Positions 43,185 to 52,345 of a DNA stretch of 64,000 nucleotides are shown here, one piece after another. Source of the DNA: Alphaproteobacteria bacterium (GTDB taxonomy: Bacteria; Pseudomonadota; Alphaproteobacteria; Rhizobiales; Beijerinckiaceae); contig VGDY01000002.1 of the NCBI GenBank assembly GCA_016869555.1, positions 1 to 64,000 on the forward strand, in the 5' to 3' direction. The notes under the pieces are model-generated. The model was given only the letters and a program-made list of their open reading frames with translations, ran no database searches and was not told where the DNA came from. Both the position numbers and the translations under genes were made by a program. Positions within the stretch are counted from its first letter, which is position 1. The number at the start of each line of letters is the position of its first letter.

Positions 43185-43556
43185 TTACGGCTCGCATCCG
43201 CCTTTTTCTAAGGCCTCGCGAATGCGATCAAGCGGAATATTTCCGCCGCCGATGACAGTCTCATTGTCGAACCGGAGAACCCGATACCCTTGTCCGCGAA
43301 GCCAAGCGTCGCGTACAGCGTCGTGTTGCTTCTGATCGTCTTTGTCGTGCGGCAGACCGTCGAGTTCGACGACGAGACGATGTTCGATGCAAAGAAAATC
43401 GACGACATATTTGCCGATCGGAACCTGTCTGCGAAATTTGAGTCCGTCGAGGCCTGAGCCGCGCAAAGACCGCCACAGGATTTCCTCGGCGACAGTCATA
43501 TTGCGCCGAAGTTTACGCGCGAAGTCGGTCTGAGATTTCGAAACCAGCGCAGGCAT
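43185..43556 (-). CDS. DUF559 family endonuclease-like protein
   Basis: A 123-residue protein of the DUF559/Vsr-like PD-(D/E)xK group: AEEILWRSLRGSGLDGLKFRRQVPIGKYVVDFLCIEHRLVVELDG carries the Glu, the D in VDFLC and the E-x-D in VELDG expected for metal binding. GYRVLRFDNETVI closes the fold. Nuclease activity is inferred from the fold; the function of the family is unproven. It lies inside the serine-cycle cluster and is bracketed by inverted palindromic repeats, one base and 14 bases away, so the whole 498 bases look like a single inserted unit. Confidence 0.85.
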   Translation of the reverse strand: MPALVSKSQTDFARKLRRNMTVAEEILWRSLRGSGLDGLKFRRQVPIGKYVVDFLCIEHRLVVELDGLPHDKDDQKQHDAVRDAWLRGQGYRVLRFDNETVIGGGNIPLDRIREALEKGGCEP

Positions 43557-43570
43557 CGGTCAATCCAATG

Positions 43571-43624
43571 GCCCTCATCCGACCCGGCTTCGCCGGGCCA
43601 CCTTCTCCCGCAAGCGGGAGAAGG
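43571..43624. repeat. Palindromic end repeat of the DUF559 cassette (right copy, inverted)
   Basis: GCCCTCATCCGA, then CCCGGC/GCCGGG (43583-43588/43593-43598), CCA, then CCTTCTCCCG/CGGGAGAAGG (43601-43610/43615-43624). Read on the other strand it matches the left copy base for base except in the second hairpin, where both arms have changed together. Confidence 0.9.
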
Positions 43625-43646
43625 GTAAGCCCGGCGCCGTCGCCCT

Positions 43647-44618
43647 TTACGCCGCCATCGCGTTGGCCTTCTCGATCAGCGCTTCGGCCATGCGGATCGA
43701 GGCGATGTCGATCAGACGGCCGTCGAGCGAGACCGCGCCCTTGCCTTCCTTGGCGGCCTGCGCCATCGCGTCGAGAATGCGGCGCGCCTTGGTCACCTCC
43801 GCCTCGGACGGCGTGAACACCTGATTGGCGAGTTCGATCTGCGAGGGATGGATCGCCCACTTGCCTTCATAGCCGAGCACCGCGGCGCGCTTGGCGGCGG
43901 CGATATAGCCGTCCGGATCGCCGAAGTCGCCGAACGGACCGTCGATCGGACGCAGGCCATAGGCGCGGCAGGCGACCATCATCCGAGTCTGCGCCGCATG
44001 CCACTGATCGGCCCAGTAGTATTCGCGATTGCCGCTGGCGTCCTTGTCGGTGAGCACGCCGTAATCCGGATTGACGCCGCCGATGACGGTGGTGCGGGCG
44101 CGGGTCGACGCCGCATAGTCGGCGACGCCGAAGGACATCGCCTCAAGGCGCTTGGACGATTGCGCGATCGCTTCGACATTGGCCATGCCGAGCGCGGTCT
44201 CGATCAGGATTTCGATGCCGATCTTCTTGGTGCGCTTCTTATATTGCTCGATCTGCGTGATCATCATGTCGATCGCATAGACGTCGGCCGGAACGCCGAC
44301 CTTCGGGATCAGCACGATGTCGAGGCGCGGACAGTTCTCGAGAACGTCGACGACGTCGCGATAGCAATATTGCGTGTCGAGACCGTTGATGCGCAACGTC
44401 ATCACCTTCTTGCCCCAGTCGATGTCGTTGAGGCCCTGGATGATGTTCTTGCGCGCCTGTTCCTTGTCGTCGGGCGCGACGGCGTCCTCGAGATCAAGGA
44501 AAATCTGATCGGCCTTGGACTGCGCGGCCTTTTCGAACATGCCCGGCGCGGAGCCCGGCACGGCGAGTTCCGAGCGATGGAGACGCGGCGTCGCCTGCTC
44601 GATTAAAGTGAAGCTCAT
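43647..44618 (-). CDS. mcl: L-malyl-CoA lyase
   Basis: Splits malyl-CoA into glyoxylate and acetyl-CoA, the closing step of the serine cycle. The 323-residue protein is a CitE-like TIM barrel: RSELAVPGSAPGMFEKAAQS at the start, DQIFLDLEDAVAPDDKEQAR with the metal-binding Asp/Glu, VMTLRINGLDT, EILIETALGM, FGVADYAASTR and KWAIHPSQIELAN. Length and segments match MclA of Methylobacterium. It follows ppc by 22 bases. Confidence 0.95.
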   Translation of the reverse strand: MSFTLIEQATPRLHRSELAVPGSAPGMFEKAAQSKADQIFLDLEDAVAPDDKEQARKNIIQGLNDIDWGKKVMTLRINGLDTQYCYRDVVDVLENCPRLDIVLIPKVGVPADVYAIDMMITQIEQYKKRTKKIGIEILIETALGMANVEAIAQSSKRLEAMSFGVADYAASTRARTTVIGGVNPDYGVLTDKDASGNREYYWADQWHAAQTRMMVACRAYGLRPIDGPFGDFGDPDGYIAAAKRAAVLGYEGKWAIHPSQIELANQVFTPSEAEVTKARRILDAMAQAAKEGKGAVSLDGRLIDIASIRMAEALIEKANAMAA

Positions 44619-44640
44619 AACTTTACCCCTTCCTGTTGAA

Positions 44641-47397
44641 TTAGCCTGTGGCGCCCAAGCCGGCGGCGATGCAGCTGATCGAGAGCAGAAGAGGCACTTT
44701 GACGGCCTCTTTCTCCGCTTCGTCCTTTGCCTCGCGGAACCGGCGAAGCAGCGCCACCTGCTCGCGATTGACCTCGTTGATGGTCTGCAGGCGATGCGAC
44801 AGCCGCGCCTGATATTCCTTGAAACGATCCGCCAGTTCGACGCCGCCGGCGACTCGCAGGACCATCTCGCGCGTTAAAGCGAATTCCTCTTCGATCGCCT
44901 TGAAGATTTTGGTTCGCACCGCTTCATCCGCGACAAGTCCGGCGTATTGCCTGGCGATCGAGAGATCGACAAGCGCGAGCGTCTTCTCGACCTCGTCGAT
45001 AATGAGCCGGAACATGCGCGAATCTTCGAACATGCGGCGCAGCAGCTCCATGCCGCGCTCGTCCCGCACGTCGACGAAATTCTTGAGCCCCGAGCCGACG
45101 CCGTACCAGCCGGTGATCGAATGGCGGTTCTGCGCCCAGGCGAAGACCCAGGGAATCGCGCGCAAATCCGCGAGGCTCTTGGCGCCGAAGCGCCGCGCCG
45201 GCCGCGAGCCGATATTGAGCAGCGAAATCTCTTCGAGCGGACTCGCCGCCTGAAAGTAAGCGACAAGATCCGGATCGCCGATGAATTTGGCGTATGCGGC
45301 GAAAGAGGCGCCGGAAATTTCTTCAAGCGCCTCGTCGAACTCGGCGTGCGGCGCCAGCGCTTCCTCGCGCTCGGACTTCAACGCATGCTGAAACACGGAA
45401 GAGGCCAAAAGCTCCATCTGATACGCCGCGGTGCCGCGATTGGCGTATTTGAACGATACGACTTCGCCCTGTTCGGTGACGCGAAAACGGCCGCGGATGG
45501 AGCCCGCCGGCTGCGCCGCGATCGCATGGCCGGTCGGCGCGCCGCCGCGCGACACCGAGCCGCCGCGTCCGTGGAAGAAGGCGATGGCGACGCCCTGCTC
45601 GCGTCCGACTTGAGCAAGGCGCGCCTGAGCCTTGAACAGCTCCCAGTTCGACGACAGAAAGCCGCCGTCCTTATTCGAGTCGGAATAGCCGATCATCACC
45701 TCTTGCAGATTGCCCTGCCAGCGGGTCGAGCGGCGCACCACCGGAACCTGCAACAGATCGCGCATGATCGCCGGCGCAGCGCGCAGATCGCCGATCGTCT
45801 CGAAGAGCGGCACGATCGGCAGCGTCAGAATCTCGACGCCGGGCTCATCGAGGAACAGCCCCGCCTCCTTGGCGAGGAGATAAACGCCGAGCACATCGAC
45901 CGCCGAGCGGGTCATCGACAGGATGAATCCGCCGAAGGCTTCGCGATCGAGCTGCTGACGCATCTCGGCGACGACCTCGAACATTTCGATGACGTCGCGC
46001 GTATCGGCGGACAGCTTATCGCGCGGGACCGGCGTCGTTCGCGGCTTGGCAAGTTCGGCGAGCAGAAAGGCGCGCCATTCGGGCGACTCAGGATCGGGCG
46101 GCGTCTCTCCGCCAGTCTTGATGCGCCAAAGCTCTTCGAGCGCCTGGGTGGTGCGCGTCGTGTTCTGTCGGATGTCGAGGCGCACCGTGCTGAAGCGGAA
46201 GATTTCCACCGCGCGGCGCAAGGGCCGCACGAGATCGGTCGCCAGCGCATCGCTCTTGGCTTCAACCAGCGCCTTTTCCAGCGTCAGCAGATCGGCGATC
46301 AGCTCGTCGGCGCTCGCATAACGCGGACCTGTCGCCGGCTCGCCGGTCACGGCGCGCAACGTCTGATCGAGCTTGCGCAGGATCGTGGTGACGAATTGGC
46401 GATAGGGCTCATTCTGGTTACGGGCCTCGATCGCGGCGCCATCCGGCAGCGCAGTGAGACGTTCGGCAAGTTCCTCGCGGAATGATGCGGGAATATCGGC
46501 GGCGCGCTGACTGATCGACAGCATGCGCGCGAGATCGACGACGCGGGTTCGATAATAGTTCAAGCTCGCCGATGCGTTTTCGCGCATCGTGCGGCGCGTC
46601 ACGTCATTCGTCACGAAGGGATTGCCGTCGCGGTCGCCGCCGATCCAGGAGCCGAACTGGAAAAAAGGCGCGACGTCGAACGTCTCATTGGGATAGTGGC
46701 GTCCCAGCGCGCGTTCGCAGGTCGACAAAAGCTCGGGCGCGAGATCGAACAGGCTCTCGTGAAAGAAGTGCTGACCCCAGGCGACTTCCTGATCGACGGT
46801 CGGCTTTTCGAGATGCAATTCGCCGGTGAGCCATAAAAGCTCGATCTGATCGTAGATCGCTTTCACCAGCGCTTCGCGCTCGCGGTCGGTCCAGCGGGTC
46901 GATTCGAGTTCGCGCATCAAGAGATAGATGCGGCGATATTTCTCTAAGATCGAAACCCGCTTCGCCTCGGTCGGATGGGCGGTGATCACGGGACGAATGC
47001 GCAGCGTGTGCAGTTGCGCGCGTATTTCGTCTGGGGCGACGCCTGAGGCCGCGGCGCTCGACAACACATAGTCGAACGTGCCGAGCAGCTTGTCGTGGCC
47101 CTTCTCGCGCTCGATCCGGCGGCGCCGGCGCATGGCGTAGGCCTGCTCGGCGATGGAGACAAGCTGAAACAGGATGCCCTGCGCCTGAAGCGCGCGCGCC
47201 ATCTGGCGTGGCTCCAGACCTGCGCCCGCCTTGGAGTCGCGCACGACGGTCTCGATCTCCGGCGTGTGTCGGCGAATGACGGTGAGCAATTGCTCGCGCA
47301 GAAAGGCGGACGCTTCGGTGACCGAACGAGTCGCATAAGCAGACGGCAGGCCGGTCGAAGACGGGCTCCTCAATGTCTGGGTCTCGGCGGTCATCAA
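44641..47397 (-). CDS. ppc: Phosphoenolpyruvate carboxylase
   Basis: Adds bicarbonate to PEP to form oxaloacetate; this is the carbon-fixing step of the serine cycle. 918 residues, full length. Catalytic His in TAHPTEAKRVSILEKYRRIY, FQFGSWIGGDRDGNPFVT, IGYSDSNKDGGFLSSNWEL and FFHGRGGSVSRGGAPTGHAI are intact. The C-terminus reads GLGATG where most family members end in (M/L)RNTG; the Asn of that motif contacts the inhibitor aspartate in E. coli. Loss of it suggests altered feedback control, in line with biochemical reports that serine-pathway enzymes are regulated differently. Between mtkB and mcl. Confidence 0.95.
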   Translation of the reverse strand: MMTAETQTLRSPSSTGLPSAYATRSVTEASAFLREQLLTVIRRHTPEIETVVRDSKAGAGLEPRQMARALQAQGILFQLVSIAEQAYAMRRRRRIEREKGHDKLLGTFDYVLSSAAASGVAPDEIRAQLHTLRIRPVITAHPTEAKRVSILEKYRRIYLLMRELESTRWTDREREALVKAIYDQIELLWLTGELHLEKPTVDQEVAWGQHFFHESLFDLAPELLSTCERALGRHYPNETFDVAPFFQFGSWIGGDRDGNPFVTNDVTRRTMRENASASLNYYRTRVVDLARMLSISQRAADIPASFREELAERLTALPDGAAIEARNQNEPYRQFVTTILRKLDQTLRAVTGEPATGPRYASADELIADLLTLEKALVEAKSDALATDLVRPLRRAVEIFRFSTVRLDIRQNTTRTTQALEELWRIKTGGETPPDPESPEWRAFLLAELAKPRTTPVPRDKLSADTRDVIEMFEVVAEMRQQLDREAFGGFILSMTRSAVDVLGVYLLAKEAGLFLDEPGVEILTLPIVPLFETIGDLRAAPAIMRDLLQVPVVRRSTRWQGNLQEVMIGYSDSNKDGGFLSSNWELFKAQARLAQVGREQGVAIAFFHGRGGSVSRGGAPTGHAIAAQPAGSIRGRFRVTEQGEVVSFKYANRGTAAYQMELLASSVFQHALKSEREEALAPHAEFDEALEEISGASFAAYAKFIGDPDLVAYFQAASPLEEISLLNIGSRPARRFGAKSLADLRAIPWVFAWAQNRHSITGWYGVGSGLKNFVDVRDERGMELLRRMFEDSRMFRLIIDEVEKTLALVDLSIARQYAGLVADEAVRTKIFKAIEEEFALTREMVLRVAGGVELADRFKEYQARLSHRLQTINEVNREQVALLRRFREAKDEAEKEAVKVPLLLSISCIAAGLGATG

Positions 47398-47489
47398 AAC
47401 TCCTTAGGCGCTTGCGCGTCCAGGACGAACGGCTGTCGTGACATAGGACGCACGTCGACGCCCGGCGGCGCCGACGTAGACTGTATGCC

Positions 47490-48377
47490 TCAAGCGCCCT
47501 GCATGACTTTGGCGACGGTCGATCCGAATTCGGCCGGGCTCGGCGCGACGGTGAGACCGTAGGACTTCATGATCTCGGTTTTTTCCGCGGCGCTGTCGCC
47601 GGTCGCGGAAATGATCGCCCCGGCGTGTCCCATGCGGCGTCCCTTCGGGGCGGTGAGGCCGGCGACGAAGCCGATCACCGGCTTGGAGAAATTCTCCTTG
47701 ATCCAGGCGGAGGCCTCGGCCTCCTGCGGACCGCCGATCTCGCCGATGATGAGCACCGCTTTGGTCTCCGGGTCTTTGTCGAAAAGCACCAGATGGTCGA
47801 GGAACGACGAGCCGTTGATCGGATCGCCGCCGATGCCCACCGACGTCGATATGCCGATGCCAAGCGCCTTCAGCTGCGACGCCGCTTCATAGCCGAGCGT
47901 GCCGGAGCGCGAGATCAGCCCCACCGAGCCCTGCTTGTAGATGTGGCCCGGCATGATGCCGAGCATCGCCTTGCCGGGCGAAATGATGCCGGCGCAATTG
48001 GGGCCGACCATCATCGGCCGTCGATCCTTCGGAAAGCGCAGGAAATAGCGCTTCACGCGCATCATGTCCTGCGCCGGAATGCCGTCGGTGATCGAGCAGA
48101 TCAGGCGGACGCCAGAATCTGCGGCCTCCATGATCGCGTCGGCGCAGAAGGCCGGCGCGACGAAGGTGATCGACGCCTGCGCGCCGGTTTCGCGCACCGC
48201 TTCGCGCACGGTGTTGAACACCGGCACGCCGTGATGAGTCTTGCCGCCCTTTCCGGGCGTGACGCCGGCGACGACATTGCTGCCGTAGTCGATCATCTCC
48301 TTGGTGTGGAAGCTGCCCTTGTCGCCGGTGATGCCCTGAACGAGGATCGGCGTCTTTTCGTCAATGAGAATGCTCAT
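47490..48377 (-). CDS. mtkB: Malate--CoA ligase subunit alpha (malate thiokinase)
   Basis: With MtkA it activates malate with CoA and ATP to malyl-CoA. The 295-residue protein follows the succinyl-CoA synthetase alpha plan: CoA-binding Rossmann domain (VQGITGDKGSFHTKEMIDYGSNVVAGVTPGKGG), the ligase domain and the phosphohistidine loop GRRMGHAGAI. Family length and the neighbouring serine-cycle genes distinguish it from SucD. The start is at 48377; a longer open frame to 48596 runs through mtkA and is not used. 17 bases after mtkA. Confidence 0.94.
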   Translation of the reverse strand: MSILIDEKTPILVQGITGDKGSFHTKEMIDYGSNVVAGVTPGKGGKTHHGVPVFNTVREAVRETGAQASITFVAPAFCADAIMEAADSGVRLICSITDGIPAQDMMRVKRYFLRFPKDRRPMMVGPNCAGIISPGKAMLGIMPGHIYKQGSVGLISRSGTLGYEAASQLKALGIGISTSVGIGGDPINGSSFLDHLVLFDKDPETKAVLIIGEIGGPQEAEASAWIKENFSKPVIGFVAGLTAPKGRRMGHAGAIISATGDSAAEKTEIMKSYGLTVAPSPAEFGSTVAKVMQGA

Positions 48378-48394
48378 GTGTCGTTCTCCGGCGC

Positions 48395-49567
48395 TTATTT
48401 CGCGCCCTTGTAGGCGGCGACGGCCTTCTCGGCGGCTTCGGCGAGCGTGTCGGCCTGAATGATCGGAATGCCGCTCTCGGCGATGATCTTCTTGCCCGCT
48501 TCGACATTGGTGCCGGCGAGGCGCACGACGAGCGGCACGCCCTCGATCTTCTCGGCGCGCACCGCGTCGACGACGCCCTGAGCGACCCAGTCGCAACGGT
48601 TGATGCCGGCGAAGATGTTGACCAGCACGACTTTGACGCGCCGGTCGGACAGAACCAGGCGGAACGCCGTCGCGACGCGCTCGGGCGAAGCGCCGCCGCC
48701 AACGTCGAGGAAGTTCGCGGGATTGCCGCCGGCGTGCTTGATCATGTCCATCGTCGCCATGGCGAGCCCGGCGCCATTGACGATGCAGCCGATTTCGCCG
48801 TCAAGGCCGATATAGTTGAGCGCATGCTCCAGCGCCTGCGCCTCTCGCGGATCGCTCTGCGAGGGATCGTTCATGTCGACGATGTTGCGGCGGCGGAACA
48901 GCGCATTGTCGTCGAAGGACATTTTCGCGTCGAGCGCCAGCACCTTGTCGTCCTTGGTGACGACGAGCGGATTGATTTCGAGCATGGTCGCGTCATTGTC
49001 GCGGAAGGCGCGATAGGCGCCCATGATCGTTTTCACCGCGCGCGAGACCTGCTTGATGTTCAATCCAAGCTGAAAGGCGAGTTCGCGCGCCTGAAACTGC
49101 TGCAGGCCGACGGCGGGCTCGACGATCACCTGGAGCAGTTCGTCGGGCGTGTTCTTGGCGATCTCCTCGATCTCCATGCCGCCATGCTTCGAGGCGATGA
49201 CGCGCACGCGCTCCAATTTGCGATCGAGAACATAGCCCAGATAAAGCTCGCGCTCGAAAGGATCGGCGACTTCGACATAGACGCGCTGCACCGGCTTGCC
49301 CTCGGGTCCGGTCTGGGCGGTGACAAGCCGCTTGCCGAGAAGATCGCGCGCCGCCTGCTGCACTTCATGATAGGTGCGGCAGAGCTTGACGCCGCCCGCC
49401 TTGCCGCGCGCGCCGGCGTGAATCTGCGCCTTCACCACCCAATGCGAACCGCCGAGCTCGGTCGCGGCATAGACCGCCTGATCCGGGCTGAAGGCGACCG
49501 TGCCCGGTGGAATATCGACGCCGTGGCTCGCCAGAATTTCCTTGGCCTGATACTCGTGGACGTCCAT
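48395..49567 (-). CDS. mtkA: Malate--CoA ligase subunit beta (malate thiokinase)
   Basis: ATP-grasp subunit, 390 residues. [22 protein letters not shown] at the start, [21 protein letters not shown] in the nucleotide-binding lobe, [31 protein letters not shown], and GIVNG-like [34 protein letters not shown] are the succinyl-CoA-synthetase-beta landmarks. Identity as malate thiokinase rather than SucC comes from the setting among fch, mtdA and ppc. Confidence 0.94.
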   Translation of the reverse strand: MDVHEYQAKEILASHGVDIPPGTVAFSPDQAVYAATELGGSHWVVKAQIHAGARGKAGGVKLCRTYHEVQQAARDLLGKRLVTAQTGPEGKPVQRVYVEVADPFERELYLGYVLDRKLERVRVIASKHGGMEIEEIAKNTPDELLQVIVEPAVGLQQFQARELAFQLGLNIKQVSRAVKTIMGAYRAFRDNDATMLEINPLVVTKDDKVLALDAKMSFDDNALFRRRNIVDMNDPSQSDPREAQALEHALNYIGLDGEIGCIVNGAGLAMATMDMIKHAGGNPANFLDVGGGASPERVATAFRLVLSDRRVKVVLVNIFAGINRCDWVAQGVVDAVRAEKIEGVPLVVRLAGTNVEAGKKIIAESGIPIIQADTLAEAAEKAVAAYKGAK

Positions 49568-49615
49568 GTCAGTCCTCTCCTCGCAATTGCGGCGCGGCTT
49601 GCTCAGCTATCTTGC

Positions 49616-50248
49616 TCAGCCGCCTATTTTTGCTTTGACCGTGTCATAGACCGCTTCCGTCTCGGCGGCGGCCTTGGCGAGCAGCGCGTTGACCTCGGCG
49701 AGCTGCGTCTCGGCGAAGTCGCGGTCCTTGATCGCCTTGGCGTTGATGAAGACATTGAGCGCGCAACTGCGCAGACCGGCGTTGGCGGCCAGCACCGCGA
49801 CTCCGGCGTCGCTGATGACGTTGAGATTGCCCTTGTCCGCGGCTTCCTTCGACAGCGCGATGACGTCGTAGCAGACCTTGCACGTCTTGAGCGGCGCCAG
49901 CGTCGCTTCCTTCAGCGCCGCCTGGATCGCCGCCGAGCGCGCCGCCTTTTCCTCATCCGTGCCGCGCGGCAGGCCGTATGCGCCCATCAGCGTGTTGAAC
50001 GCGACGACATCCTCGTCGACCCCCGCGGTCAGCTCGGCGCGTAGCTTCTCGGCCTTGGCGAGCGTGAGCTGGAGATCGGCGGAGACCGCTTCGTAATTCT
50101 TCTTGCCGATGGTGAGATTGCACACCATCGAAACCAGCGCGGCGCCCATGGCGCCCGACAGCGCCGCCGCGCCGCCGCCGCCGGGAGTGGGGGCGTCACT
50201 GGCGAGTTCGTCGAGGAATTTTCCGATCGTATCGTTCTTGGCGCTCAT
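49616..50248 (-). CDS. fch: Methenyltetrahydrofolate cyclohydrolase
   Basis: Converts methenyl- to formyl-tetrahydrofolate, running in the reducing direction from formate during methylotrophic growth. The 210-residue protein is the FchA/FTCD type: IGKFLDELASDAPTPGGGGAAALSGAMGAALVSMVCNLTIGKKNYE, then the helical dimer core. It is unrelated to FolD, whose cyclohydrolase is part of a bifunctional protein. Twelve bases after mtdA. Confidence 0.94.
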   Translation of the reverse strand: MSAKNDTIGKFLDELASDAPTPGGGGAAALSGAMGAALVSMVCNLTIGKKNYEAVSADLQLTLAKAEKLRAELTAGVDEDVVAFNTLMGAYGLPRGTDEEKAARSAAIQAALKEATLAPLKTCKVCYDVIALSKEAADKGNLNVISDAGVAVLAANAGLRSCALNVFINAKAIKDRDFAETQLAEVNALLAKAAAETEAVYDTVKAKIGG

Positions 50249-50260
50249 ATCTTTCCTCGC

Positions 50261-51121
50261 TCAGGCGAGCACTTTGGCTTGCGCGTAAATGTTTTCGCAG
50301 TCGAACACCTGGTCGGCGGCGTCGAACAGCTTCCCGACGCATTCGCGATGCAATTTCAACTTGAGTCCGCCAAGCCCCAGCGCGCCGATGACGATCTTGC
50401 CGTGACGCTCCTTGGCCTTGTCGGTCGCTTCGACGCCGCCGATTCCGAGCGGCGGCTGCGCATTGCAATCGGCGATGAGTTCGATCGTCGGATCGTCCTG
50501 CCAATCCTTCTCGTCGAGCAGCGGCACGCCGATCGCGCCGGCCGCGAAGACAATCTGCGCGCCCTTAACTGCGTCAGCGCGGGCGGCGTTGTCGGCGGCT
50601 TCGATCGCCGCGGGCGTGAAGCCGAAGCGCTCCTCGATGGCCTTGGCCGCCGCTTCGGCGCGCGACTTCTGACGCGAGGTGATCGCGACTTCGGCGCCTT
50701 CGATATTCAGCATCGCGGCGGCGCGCATCCCGACCGGGCCGGTGCCGGCGAGAACCACGGCCTTCTTTCCCTTGAGCGAACTGGCCTTGGCGAGCAACGC
50801 CACGCCTGCCGCGGCGGTCGTATTCGAGCCGTTCGAATCGAGCATCGCCGAGACGCGGAAATTGGAGAAGAAGCGCTTCTTCACCGCCTTGAACACGGCC
50901 TCGCCCGCCGTCATCGAGCCGCCGCCGACGAAAATCGCGGTATATTGTTTTTCCTTCGGGCCGCGCGTGAAAATGCAGCCGTCGACCAGCGCGCCGACGT
51001 TCTCGGGCGTCACGGCGCCATAGCCGATGATGTGATCGGCGCCGCCGTCATAGCCGACGACCGTGTCGAAAACGCTCGGAACCGGATCGGTGTCAAAAAG
51101 GAAAAGCAGTTTCTGGGTCAT
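50261..51121 (-). CDS. mtdA: NADP-dependent methylenetetrahydrofolate/methylenetetrahydromethanopterin dehydrogenase
   Basis: MtdA interconverts methenyl- and methylene-H4F (and H4MPT) with NADP. 286 residues; LLFLFDTDPVPSVFDTVVGYDGGADHIIGYGAVTPENVG at the start, FVGGGSMTAGEAVF in the pterin domain and the NADP Rossmann motif VVLAGTGPVGMRAAAML with ITSRQKSRA (basic residues for the 2'-phosphate). Full match to the Methylobacterium enzyme pattern. A repeat of 142 bases separates it from hpr. Confidence 0.95.
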   Translation of the reverse strand: MTQKLLFLFDTDPVPSVFDTVVGYDGGADHIIGYGAVTPENVGALVDGCIFTRGPKEKQYTAIFVGGGSMTAGEAVFKAVKKRFFSNFRVSAMLDSNGSNTTAAAGVALLAKASSLKGKKAVVLAGTGPVGMRAAAMLNIEGAEVAITSRQKSRAEAAAKAIEERFGFTPAAIEAADNAARADAVKGAQIVFAAGAIGVPLLDEKDWQDDPTIELIADCNAQPPLGIGGVEATDKAKERHGKIVIGALGLGGLKLKLHRECVGKLFDAADQVFDCENIYAQAKVLA

Positions 51122-51138
51122 TGGGATTCCTCAGGCCG

Positions 51139-51280
51139 CGTCATGGCCGGGCAAAGCCGTCAACGACGGCGTCGTTTCACTCGCCTATGTCCCGGCCATC
51201 CACGCCGAGACGTTGCGCAACATCTTCAATCGCTCCGCAGCGGCGCCGCGTGGATGCCCGCGACAAGCGCGGGCATGACG
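51139..51280. repeat. Double-hairpin intergenic repeat (copy 2, expanded)
   Basis: GTCATGGCCGGG (from 51140) pairs with CCCGGCC (51191-51197) across an inserted loop of about 40 bases. ATCCACGC (51198-51205) pairs with GCGTGGAT (51248-51255), and GCCCGCG/CGCGGGC (51256-51262/51268-51274) forms the last hairpin. Same family as 23243-23330, here in the gap between hpr and mtdA. Confidence 0.72.
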
Positions 51281-51306
51281 GCGGCAGGGAGCAAGACACG
51301 TCAACC

Positions 51307-52248
51307 TCACGCCGTCACGACATTGCGCGGGCTGCCGGCGACGAAGGCGTCGATATTGTCGACGAGCTGGTCGGCGAGCACCTGCATCGCTTCTTTCGAG
51401 GCCCAGGCGACATGCGGCGTGATGATGAGATTGGGAATCGTCGGGTCGAGAAGAATATTGCCATTCTTCGGCGGCTCGACGGTTAAAACGTCCATGCCGG
51501 CGCCGGCGATGACTCCGTTGCGCAACGCGTCGGCGAGCGCCTGCTCGTCAATGATGCCGCCCCGCGCGGTGTTGATGATGCAGGCGGTCTTCTTCATCGA
51601 AGCGAATTCCTTCGCGCCGATCATGTTCTTCGTCTCGGGCGTGAGCGGCAGGTTGAGCGTCACCACGTCCGCCTCGCGCAGAATGGTCGGGATGTCGACC
51701 TTGTTCGGCACGTCCATGACGTCGTTGATCAACACCTTCATGCCGAGCGCGACGGCGCGCTTTTCGATTTCCTTGCCGAGCGCGCCATAGCCGACGATGC
51801 CGAGCGTCGAGCCGGCGATGTCATAGATCGGATAGTCGAAATAGCAGAACTGATTGGCGTAGCCCCAGCGGCCCTGCCGAACGGAATTATAATAGTTCAC
51901 CAAATTGCGGCGCAGCGCGAACAGCAGCGCGAACACATGTTCGGGCAGGGTGTTGAAGGCGTAGTTGCGAATGTTGGAGACGACGATCCCATTGGCGCTC
52001 GTATAGGCCTTGTCGATCACGTCCGTGCCGGTCGCGGCGACGGCGATGAGCTTGAGATCGGGAAGCTGCTTTAGCGTTGCTTCGCGCAGCGGCACCTTAT
52101 TGGTGATGCAGATCGTCGCGCCTTTCAGACGCTCGACGATCAGGTCGGGCGCGGTCTGGGCGTGTTCGGCGTAGGCGTGAGGAAAATTCGGCTTGCGCAC
52201 ATTGGCGTCGAGCGTTTCCCGATCGAGAAAGACGATTTTGTGCGACAT
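51307..52248 (-). CDS. hpr: Hydroxypyruvate reductase
   Basis: NADH-dependent 2-hydroxyacid dehydrogenase of 313 residues that reduces hydroxypyruvate to D-glycerate. The nucleotide motif is LGIVGYGALGKEIEKRAVALG; the catalytic Arg is in NTARGGIIDEQAL-type context after the upstream AATGTDVIDKAY; the catalytic His is in TPHVAWASKEA. Segment order matches HprA of methylotrophs. Between sga and mtdA, with palindromic DNA on both sides. Confidence 0.95.
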   Translation of the reverse strand: MSHKIVFLDRETLDANVRKPNFPHAYAEHAQTAPDLIVERLKGATICITNKVPLREATLKQLPDLKLIAVAATGTDVIDKAYTSANGIVVSNIRNYAFNTLPEHVFALLFALRRNLVNYYNSVRQGRWGYANQFCYFDYPIYDIAGSTLGIVGYGALGKEIEKRAVALGMKVLINDVMDVPNKVDIPTILREADVVTLNLPLTPETKNMIGAKEFASMKKTACIINTARGGIIDEQALADALRNGVIAGAGMDVLTVEPPKNGNILLDPTIPNLIITPHVAWASKEAMQVLADQLVDNIDAFVAGSPRNVVTA

Positions 52249-52289
52249 GTCCCAGTTTCCCCCTCACGTCATTCGTTCTTGTCGGCAGT

Positions 52290-52343
52290 CGGCAATCGGG
52301 CTTCGGCAGTCGAAATTCTTCGACTGCCGACTGCCGATTGCCG
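52290..52343. repeat. Two-tier perfect inverted repeat between sga and hpr
   Basis: Inner stem CGGCAGTCGAA (52304-52314) pairs with TTCGACTGCCG (52319-52329) around ATTC. Outer stem CGGCAATCGG (52290-52299) pairs with CCGATTGCCG (52334-52343). Four unpaired bases sit on each side between the stems. It ends two bases before the sga stop, so any sga-hpr transcript carries it just after the sga message. Confidence 0.88.
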
Positions 52344-52345
52344 CT

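Noticed and set aside
48378-48596. Extended start of mtkB inside mtkA
   Set aside because: The added residues are an Arg-rich out-of-frame reading of mtkA; the family starts at MSILIDE.
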